A DNA stretch of 6,704 nt from Leptospira sp. (GTDB lineage: Bacteria > Spirochaetota > Leptospiria > Leptospirales > Leptospiraceae), in assembly GCA_025457985.1 (NCBI GenBank), contig JALOTI010000111.1, positions 1-6,704 of the forward strand. The letters run 5' to 3'. The notes under the pieces were generated by a model. It was not told the DNA's origin. It made no database searches and was given only the letters and a program-made list of their open reading frames with translations. The position numbers were made by a program, and so were the translations under genes. This document shows, piece by piece, positions 1 to 6,704 of this stretch (its first letter is position 1; the number at the start of each line of letters is the position of its first letter).

Positions 1-463
1 CGAATCGAGATGAACTTTGGTATTTATTTACAATTGTTCCATGCCCAATATAACCATCTACCATCCTTCCTGCATATACGGAAGCCGTTACTTTTCCTGG
101 CACTTGTTCATTGTATGTACCATACGAGATATAATTTAAAACACGAGCGTAGTCGTTGCGACTGTTGTAGTCCATCTCCCGAACTTTTCCGGGTTTGGAA
201 TTCTGAAGTAATGGATCTCTATCAACTGCTAAAAAATTAACTGGTGCTGAAAAGGAATAACCAAACTTGGAACCATGGTTAAATGTAAAATTGGGAGAAA
301 TATATCCGTAGTAATCTTTTTGAAAACTAGATGCACCTGCATCAAACTGCAGAGCTGAGGGTCTTCGCGATTCCGTTCCCGAAGGTATCCAAACTTGACC
401 AAATAGGTTTCCTGAAAAACCTAGGAGCAACAGGAATAGGAAAGGCAATGCAATTCGGTTCAT
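1..463 (-). CDS. Secreted protein, probable outer-membrane beta-barrel (3' part beyond window)
   Basis: The minus strand is open from an ATG at 463 to the left edge, giving 154 codons without a stop. The start is fixed by an in-frame TAA three codons upstream; no clear Shine-Dalgarno precedes it. Residues 1-22 form a signal peptide: MNRIA, then a run of Leu and Phe, ending in NLFG before Gln23, with no cysteine lipobox. The mature part is rich in Gly, Ser, Tyr and Phe, with short alternating polar/hydrophobic stretches (for example KDYYGYISPNF and SVYAGRMVDGYIGHG), as expected of an outer-membrane beta-barrel. I recognise no named family and assign no specific function. It is divergent from the met operon, with 155 nt between the two start codons, so the genes need not be related. 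That the frame is coding is well supported by the signal peptide and clean reading; the barrel assignment is inference. Confidence 0.8.
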   Translation of the reverse strand, partial: MNRIALPFLFLLLLGFSGNLFGQVWIPSGTESRRPSALQFDAGASSFQKDYYGYISPNFTFNHGSKFGYSFSAPVNFLAVDRDPLLQNSKPGKVREMDYNSRNDYARVLNYISYGTYNEQVPGKVTASVYAGRMVDGYIGHGTIVNKYQSSSRF

Positions 464-534
464 ACCAGTAACTTAAGTATCGAACGAAACCATATACAAA
501 ATAAGAAATAAACCCGCATGCCTATATCTGCTAA

Positions 535-1923
<1,389 letters not shown>

Positions 1924-1931
1924 TTTACAAG

Positions 1932-1980
1932 TATGCCAACAAACGATCCGAAAGAAAGTGCTGAATCTTCTGTTGGCATA
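1932..1980 (+). repeat. Perfect 10-bp inverted repeat enclosing the metX start codon
   Basis: TATGCCAACA (1932-1941) is exactly complementary to TGTTGGCATA (1971-1980), with 29 bases between. The left arm contains the metX ATG (1933-1935), so in the transcript the start codon would be base-paired. The right arm lies in metX codons 13-16. There is no U-tract after it, so it is not a terminator. A role in holding metX translation down unless ribosomes arrive from metY is inference. Confidence 0.6.
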
Positions 1981-3066
1981 GTCGAGACAAAAATCCAAAG
2001 ATTTGATTCTTTGACTCTCGAGAGCGGTGAAACTATCACCCCTCTCGAGGTTGCCTATGAAACCTACGGTTCACTTTCCCCAAAGAAAGATAATGCAATT
2101 CTAGTTTGTCATGCTCTTTCAGGTGATGCTCACGCTGCTGGTTATCATACTGGTGAAAAGCGCCCCGGTTGGTGGGATTTTTATATCGGACCCGGAAAAT
2201 CCTTCGACACAGACAAATACTTTATCATTTCCACAAACGTAATTGGCGGTTGCAAAGGTTCGAGTGGCCCACTAACAACGAACGGAAAGACAGGAAAACC
2301 CTTTCAATCTAGTTTTCCATTTGTGTCCATTGCTGACATGGTTAATGCACAAGAGAAACTCGTATCCTATTTTGGTATCGAAACATTATTTGCGGTGGCT
2401 GGTGGCTCAATGGGTGGTATGCAAGCTTTACAATGGTCCGTATCCTTTCCAGACCGTCTAAAAAACTGTATTGTAATGGCCTCTAGTTCCGAACACTCTG
2501 CACAGCAAATTGCATTCAATGAAGTCGGTCGACAAGCCATTCTTTCTGATCCCAACTGGAACCAAGGCATGTATTCGCATGAAAGCCGGCCATCAAAAGG
2601 ACTTGCTCTTGCAAGGATGATGGGTCACATCACATATCTTTCCGACGAAGTTATGCGAGAAAAATTTGGGAGAAAACCACCCAAAGGTAATATTCAATCT
2701 ACTGACTTTGCTGTGGGGAGTTATTTGATCTACCAAGGTGAGAGTTTTGTAGATCGTTTTGATGCCAATTCCTATATCTATGTTACAAAAGCATTAGATC
2801 ACTTTAGTTTAGGTACGGGAAAAGAATTAACAGCTGCTCTATCCAAAGTTAAATGTCGGTTTTTAGTTGTAGCCTATACTTCCGATTGGCTCTACCCTCC
2901 TTACCAATCGGAAGAGATTGTAAAGTCCCTAGAAGTGAATGCCATTCCAGTAACTTTTGTGGAATTGAATAACCCAGCTGGACACGATAGTTTTTTACTA
3001 CCCTCGGAAGAACAAAAATCTATTCTTCATGATTTTTTAAATTCTACAGACGAGGTAAACTTTTAA
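1933..3066 (+). CDS. metX: Homoserine O-acetyltransferase
   Basis: This 377-residue alpha/beta-hydrolase transfers an acetyl group from acetyl-CoA to L-homoserine, the committing step toward methionine. The catalytic triad is visible: nucleophile Ser159 in the elbow AGGSMGG, Asp318 in TSDWLYPP, and His351 in AGHDSF. Other family blocks are AYETYGSL (41-48), [10 protein letters not shown] (59-68), [12 protein letters not shown] (102-113) and [10 protein letters not shown] (229-238). Length is normal. The ATG lies 9 nt after the metY stop, in the same frame, with TGA between. No Shine-Dalgarno is properly placed: the GGAGGAGG at 1899-1906 is 26 nt away. Translational coupling to metY is therefore likely. 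Substrate acetyl rather than succinyl is inferred from the partner MetY and from Leptospira biochemistry. Two hairpins lie in the first 40 codons. Confidence 0.95.
   Translation: MPTNDPKESAESSVGIVETKIQRFDSLTLESGETITPLEVAYETYGSLSPKKDNAILVCHALSGDAHAAGYHTGEKRPGWWDFYIGPGKSFDTDKYFIISTNVIGGCKGSSGPLTTNGKTGKPFQSSFPFVSIADMVNAQEKLVSYFGIETLFAVAGGSMGGMQALQWSVSFPDRLKNCIVMASSSEHSAQQIAFNEVGRQAILSDPNWNQGMYSHESRPSKGLALARMMGHITYLSDEVMREKFGRKPPKGNIQSTDFAVGSYLIYQGESFVDRFDANSYIYVTKALDHFSLGTGKELTAALSKVKCRFLVVAYTSDWLYPPYQSEEIVKSLEVNAIPVTFVELNNPAGHDSFLLPSEEQKSILHDFLNSTDEVNF
2016..2050 (+). repeat. Strong stem-loop inside metX codons 28-40
   Basis: CTCGAGAG (2017-2024) pairs with CTCTCGAG (2042-2049). After a single C-C mismatch, GGTGA (2026-2030) pairs with TCACC (2036-2040) around the loop AACTA. 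A flanking U-G pair (2016/2050) extends it. The element lies fully inside coding sequence for [11 protein letters not shown]. No U-tract follows, so it is not an intrinsic terminator. Function unknown. Confidence 0.55.
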
Positions 3067-3686
3067 TGAATGTTAAAACCTCGCTCGGGATTGATTTGAG
3101 TTTTAGACCTGATATCTCTTATATTGCTGGTTTGATAAAACCAGGTGAACGAGTACTAGACCTGGGCTGTGGATACGGCGAGTTGATGTTGATTTTAAAA
3201 AACAAAGGAGTCCGCGTACAAGGAATTGAAAAAGATGATGTTTGCATCATTCAATGTGTTAAACAAGGATTGTACGTTCATCATGGTGACATTGATGATG
3301 GATTAAAACACCACCTCGATAAAAGTTTTGACTACGTTATCTTAAACCAAACAATCCAACAAACTCTGAATCCTGGAGAAATTATTAAAGAGTGCCTTCG
3401 GATAGGTAAAAAAGTAATTATAGTGTTTCCGAATTTTTCCCATTATTCGATTCGATTGTCCATTCTATTCAGCGGAAAAACCCCAGTCACGGACCTGATG
3501 CCGTTCCACTGGTATGACACACCTAACTTACATTATCTATCAACAAAAGATTTTGAAGATTTTTGTGAATTTGAAAGAATAAAGGTTTTGCAGACAGCAT
3601 TTTTTAACAGAAAAAAAGAGGTAAAACTCTTTCCGAATTTTTTAGCAAGTTTGGCACTGTTTGTGATTCAAAATAATCATCAATAG
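3066..3686 (+). CDS. metW: MetW, class I SAM methyltransferase-like methionine biosynthesis protein
   Basis: The 206-residue product has a Rossmann methyltransferase fold. Motif I is VLDLGCGYGEL (30-40), an acidic residue closes strand two in GIEKD (53-57), GDID (74-77) follows, and FDYVILNQTIQQ (88-99) is the next strand. FPNFSHYSIR (121-130) and FHWYDTPNLHYLS (147-159) are signature blocks of the MetW family, which normally follows metX. Its start overlaps the metX stop by one base (TAATG, 3064-3068), with GAGG at 3052-3055 as a plausible ribosome binding site, so its translation is coupled to metX. MetW's biochemical role is not settled; association with or modulation of MetX activity has been proposed in other bacteria. 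Whether it methylates anything cannot be told from sequence. It is the last gene of the operon. Confidence 0.92.
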   Translation: MNVKTSLGIDLSFRPDISYIAGLIKPGERVLDLGCGYGELMLILKNKGVRVQGIEKDDVCIIQCVKQGLYVHHGDIDDGLKHHLDKSFDYVILNQTIQQTLNPGEIIKECLRIGKKVIIVFPNFSHYSIRLSILFSGKTPVTDLMPFHWYDTPNLHYLSTKDFEDFCEFERIKVLQTAFFNRKKEVKLFPNFLASLALFVIQNNHQ

Positions 3687-3688
3687 AT

Positions 3689-3700
3689 GCAAAATTTTGC
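3689..3700. repeat. 12-bp perfect palindrome after metW
   Basis: GCAAAATTTTGC begins 3 nt after the metW stop and 13 nt before the terminator stem. It is fully self-complementary. It may be a protein site or may have no function; AT-rich palindromes of this size do arise by chance. Confidence 0.3.
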
Positions 3701-3712
3701 CTCTATTTACGA

Positions 3713-3743
3713 AAAAGCCCGAAGTGAAAACCTTCGGGCTTTT
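3713..3743 (+). terminator. Intrinsic terminator of the met operon
   Basis: A 12-bp perfect stem is formed by AAAAGCCCGAAG (3713-3724) and CTTCGGGCTTTT (3732-3743) around the 7-nt loop TGAAAAC. The GC-rich core is followed by a T run on the plus strand. It sits 26 nt after the metW stop and separates the operon from the lpxR-like gene. The A-rich left flank could also give some termination on the minus strand. Confidence 0.9.
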
Positions 3744-3865
3744 AGCTGTACGGCGATATTCCTATCAATAAATAGATCGAACTTTGGAAAAATAACTTGA
3801 GGTTGTTCTAAGAAAAATAATTCTTTTCTCATCTCAAATAATAAGTCTCCTCAACTGACAATTCA

Positions 3866-5230
3866 TTGGTTTTATTTCAAAGATACTTTCTTTTCATTTT
3901 TATTCTGGGCAGCGTTTTTTTCCCAGCCTTTGTTTTTGGACAGGCCAATAAGGAATTTATAAAACTAACTTGGGAGAATGATGTTTTTTTACTCTCTGAC
4001 CGCGAATATACAAATGGTATCAAGCTGGACTATGGATATCGGTCAAAATCCTTTTTTTTATTAAAGCCTCTCCAAACTGGTCTTCTCAGTTTATTTCCAG
4101 ATGCAAAACCAATCCAGACCTATACAGGATATTCGTTTGCACATTCTATGTATACTCCCGTGGATTTATATGCCTCCTCCGTTTCCTTTGGTGAAAGACC
4201 GTATTCAAGCCAGTTGCTTTTGGGGACGAATTCTACTTTATTTTTCCAGAAAAGTTCTTTTGCGCTCGAGTTCCAATTGGGAAGACAGGGACCTGGAGCG
4301 GAAGGCAAAAGAATCCAAGAGCCTATCCATAGAATCACAAGATCTGCCTTTCCGCAAGGATGGACAAATGAACTCCCCACAAAAAACCTATGGGGGTTAA
4401 ATTTAAACTATAAGTATTTTTGGAGCGATTCGATTGGATTCCAGACCCAACTGAATCTAGGAAATTTAGATACATCTATCTCTATCGCTCCCATTTTTCG
4501 CTTGGGAAGGATTCGTTCGCCCGTAAGCACTGGATTCGAACAAAAAGACTTCACTGGTAACTTTCAAATTGCAGATGGTGAAACTGAGTCATATGTTTAT
4601 TTTTCGATTGGACCGAAATACCAAGTTGTGAATGGAACTTTAGGCAATCCTAATTCTCGTTTTTTTTCCGAGCCATTTTATACTGAAACCACAATGACAA
4701 AAACGAATGATGGTTTAAAAAATTATCTTTTTTACGAAACATTTGCCCCTAATGAGATTCCATCCGGCTTAAACTTTTTAATCTTCAATACTTTGTTTAA
4801 TAAGGGAGCAAAACCAAGTAAAAGTCTTACTTTATACTTCATCGAGAATCTGAGACAAGGCAAAATAAGTTCAACAGAATATCCATTTATTGAATATTTT
4901 TTGTATGATACTGTCTTCCGTGATGGCACAAAAGGAGTTTCGGATCTATCAAAACTTTTAGCAATTTACTACTTAATCAAAGAAGAACCAAATACCAATA
5001 AAACTCTATTTTTATTGAGCCTAATTTACCAAAATGAATTGAAGGCCAAAGAAAATTATTCAGTTCCACTTAGGAATATTCAGGGTAAATTTCAAATGGG
5101 TTATGTGTTCCAAAAAGCTGGAATTTTTGCAGGAATAGGATTAGAGGTTCAAACCTTGGAGTATGTTGCTGGTAGGAATATTCTTCCATTCCATCGGTAT
5201 ATTAGCTTTCAGGTAGGGAGAAGTTTTTAA
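3866..5230 (+). CDS. LpxR-like outer-membrane lipid A deacylase family protein (DUF2219)
   Basis: The 454-residue product begins with a signal peptide (residues 1-25, hydrophobic, cleavage probably VFG|QANKE). The mature N-terminus has the LpxR signature: WENDVF (36-41) and DREYTNG (45-51), then YTP (96-98), ERPYSSQLLLG (110-120), GPGAEG (142-147), QEPIHRI (151-157) and QGWTNEL (164-170). By analogy with Salmonella LpxR, Asn38/Asp39, Thr49 and His155 are the likely active-site residues. LpxR removes the 3'-acyloxyacyl chain from lipid A at the outer membrane. It ends in GRSF, and a terminal Phe is typical of barrel proteins. It is roughly 130 residues longer than usual LpxR proteins, with extra sequence around residues 275-390. 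The TTG start is the first possible codon after an in-frame TAA at 3842-3844; no ATG and no ribosome binding site lie upstream, so the start is less certain. Intergenic 3744-3865 shows no convincing promoter. Confidence 0.82.
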   Translation: MVLFQRYFLFIFILGSVFFPAFVFGQANKEFIKLTWENDVFLLSDREYTNGIKLDYGYRSKSFFLLKPLQTGLLSLFPDAKPIQTYTGYSFAHSMYTPVDLYASSVSFGERPYSSQLLLGTNSTLFFQKSSFALEFQLGRQGPGAEGKRIQEPIHRITRSAFPQGWTNELPTKNLWGLNLNYKYFWSDSIGFQTQLNLGNLDTSISIAPIFRLGRIRSPVSTGFEQKDFTGNFQIADGETESYVYFSIGPKYQVVNGTLGNPNSRFFSEPFYTETTMTKTNDGLKNYLFYETFAPNEIPSGLNFLIFNTLFNKGAKPSKSLTLYFIENLRQGKISSTEYPFIEYFLYDTVFRDGTKGVSDLSKLLAIYYLIKEEPNTNKTLFLLSLIYQNELKAKENYSVPLRNIQGKFQMGYVFQKAGIFAGIGLEVQTLEYVAGRNILPFHRYISFQVGRSF

Positions 5231-5240
5231 AAAGAAAATC

Positions 5241-5291
5241 GAGAAACCAAAGCCCTAGCCCCAACCACCCTGCTAGGGACCTTGATTTCTC
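5241..5291 (-). terminator. Terminator hairpin of flaB, between convergent genes
   Basis: In the minus-strand transcript, the arm at 5279-5291 plus GCTAGGG's complement (5272-5278) pairs with 5241-5259. This gives 12 pairs including two G-U, one bulged U, then 7 pairs (CCCTAGC with GCTAGGG), with a 12-nt loop. It starts 8 nt after the flaB stop and is followed by GATTTTCTTTTT, a U-rich tail. In the plus-strand transcript, downstream of the lpxR-like gene, the wobble pairs become C-A mismatches and no T run follows directly, so it should serve flaB better than lpxR. Confidence 0.8.
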
Positions 5292-5299
5292 TACTCCTA

Positions 5300-6207
<908 letters not shown>

Positions 6208-6221
6208 TTTGATGAATTTTC

Positions 6222-6245
6222 GAAGAGGCCATCCTTGGCCTTTTC
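6222..6245 (-). promoter_or_regulatory. flaB leader hairpin presenting GGA in its loop (candidate CsrA site)
   Basis: The minus strand forms AGGCC-AAGGAT-GGCCT, a 5-bp GC-rich stem with a hexaloop; three further pairs (GAA with TTC) lie beyond an A-C mismatch. The sequence across the loop, CAAGGATG (6230-6237), matches all eight positions of the CARGGAUG core of the CsrA consensus, and the GGA is in the loop, as known CsrA sites prefer. CsrA control is inferred from the motif alone. Confidence 0.45.
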
Positions 6246-6277
6246 AAGATAAGGATCGGTCAAAGCCGACCGGAGGA

Positions 6278-6303
6278 TAATAGGCAAATCGAAATAAATT
6301 TTA
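6278..6303 (-). promoter_or_regulatory. Candidate sigma-28 (FliA) promoter of flaB
   Basis: On the minus strand TAAAATTT (6303-6296) and GCCTATTA (6285-6278) are separated by 10 bases. The flagellar sigma-28 consensus is TAAAGTTT, 11 bases, GCCGATAA, so the matches are 7/8 and 6/8 with a spacer one base short. Initiation would fall near 6270, giving a leader of about 120 nt. I saw no better sigma-70 promoter for flaB in the 227-nt gap to ispH, and no convincing ispH promoter. Confidence 0.5.
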
Positions 6304-6375
6304 CATAAAAAATGAACTTCCCCTTTTCTAAATTTGGGTTCTCTCAGCATTTGGAAATGGAAGAGGTAAAAAACC

Positions 6376-6704
6376 GTGCTAAAAACGATCTATTTGGCAA
6401 ATCCTAGGGGATTTTGTGCCGGTGTTAAGTATGCAATCTCTTATGTAGAGACAGTTTTTAATGAAAACCCAGGAAAACCTCTATTTGTGCGAAAAGAAAT
6501 CGTTCATAACCAACGTGTTGTGGAGGAAATGAAGAAAAAAGGAATCCAATTCGTAAACGAACTATCGGAGGCGCCCGATGGAGCAACTGTCATATTTTCT
6601 GCTCACGGAGTCTCGCCAGAAGTAGTAAAAGAGGCAAGGGATCGGAATATGAAGGTTGGAGATGCCACCTGTCCTCTTGTTACGCGAGTCCACAAAAAAG
6701 CAAA
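6376..6704 (+). CDS. ispH: 4-hydroxy-3-methylbut-2-enyl diphosphate reductase (5' part)
   Basis: The first 109 codons of IspH (LytB), the [4Fe-4S] enzyme of the last MEP-pathway step, which reduces HMBPP to IPP and DMAPP in the cytoplasm. Visible residues are Cys14 in RGFCAGV and Cys99 in GDATCPLVT, two of the three cluster ligands, plus substrate-binding His44 in EIVHNQ and His77 in SAHGVS. The third cysteine lies beyond the right edge. The start is GTG: an in-frame TAA lies two codons upstream (6367-6369), GAGG at 6363-6366 is well spaced, and the ATG at 6357 is out of frame. It is transcribed divergently from flaB, with 227 nt between start codons. Confidence 0.93.
   Translation, partial: MLKTIYLANPRGFCAGVKYAISYVETVFNENPGKPLFVRKEIVHNQRVVEEMKKKGIQFVNELSEAPDGATVIFSAHGVSPEVVKEARDRNMKVGDATCPLVTRVHKKA

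Noticed and set aside
10..240. Plus-strand 76-codon open frame
   Set aside because: It lies antisense to the secreted-protein gene, which has a signal peptide and a reading frame open to the window edge; no family features are seen.
3744..3865. Small gene or small RNA between the met terminator and the lpxR-like gene
   Set aside because: No open frame with a start signal, no terminator of its own, and only weak AT-rich inverted repeats.
5253..5284. G-quadruplex in the flaB terminator loop (GGGTGGTTGGGGCTAGGG on minus)
   Set aside because: Only three runs of three or more G occur and two are used or adjacent to the hairpin stem; the terminator explains the sequence better.
6357..6359. ATG as the ispH start
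   Set aside because: It is out of frame with the IspH reading frame; the GTG at 6376 has a ribosome site and an in-frame stop just upstream.

Overview
The window looks like core chromosome from a Leptospira species, most likely from the saprophytic side of the genus; the species placement is inference. Signs of this are a met cluster of the type described in Leptospira meyeri (O-acetylhomoserine sulfhydrylase, homoserine O-acetyltransferase, MetW), a short spirochaetal FlaB flagellin lacking the variable outer domains, and signal peptides ending in a '-FG|Q' cleavage site. I see no insertion sequence, CRISPR array, tRNA, rRNA or other sign of recent transfer.

Layout, left to right. (1) Positions 1-463, minus strand: the N-terminal 154 residues of a secreted, probably outer-membrane beta-barrel protein that runs off the left edge. 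(2) Positions 464-618: a divergent intergenic region with a candidate promoter for the met operon. (3) Positions 619-3686, plus strand: metY-metX-metW, tightly packed (9 nt between metY and metX; metX stop and metW start overlap by one base) and closed by a strong intrinsic terminator at 3713-3743. (4) Positions 3866-5230, plus strand: an LpxR/DUF2219-type outer-membrane lipid A deacylase homologue, starting at a TTG codon without a visible ribosome binding site. (5) Positions 5241-5291: a terminator hairpin between the convergent lpxR-like and flaB genes, pairing better in the flaB transcript. (6) Positions 5300-6148, minus strand: flaB, with a leader of about 120 nt, a sigma-28-like promoter and two GGA motifs suited to CsrA control. 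(7) Positions 6376-6704, plus strand: the first 109 codons of ispH, running off the right edge.

MetX activates homoserine as O-acetylhomoserine. MetY then adds sulfide directly to make homocysteine, so no cystathionine step is needed. MetW is a class I methyltransferase-like protein that habitually follows metX. The remaining genes (outer-membrane lipid remodelling, periplasmic flagellar filament, isoprenoid synthesis) are not functionally tied to this operon.

No wholly new multi-gene system is visible. The most interesting signals are regulatory: a metX start codon buried in a perfect 10-bp inverted repeat, a second strong hairpin inside the first 40 codons of metX, and a flaB leader that resembles the CsrA-controlled flagellin leaders of other bacteria. 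The LpxR-like gene also poses a substrate puzzle, because leptospiral lipid A carries amide-linked rather than ester-linked primary acyl chains.
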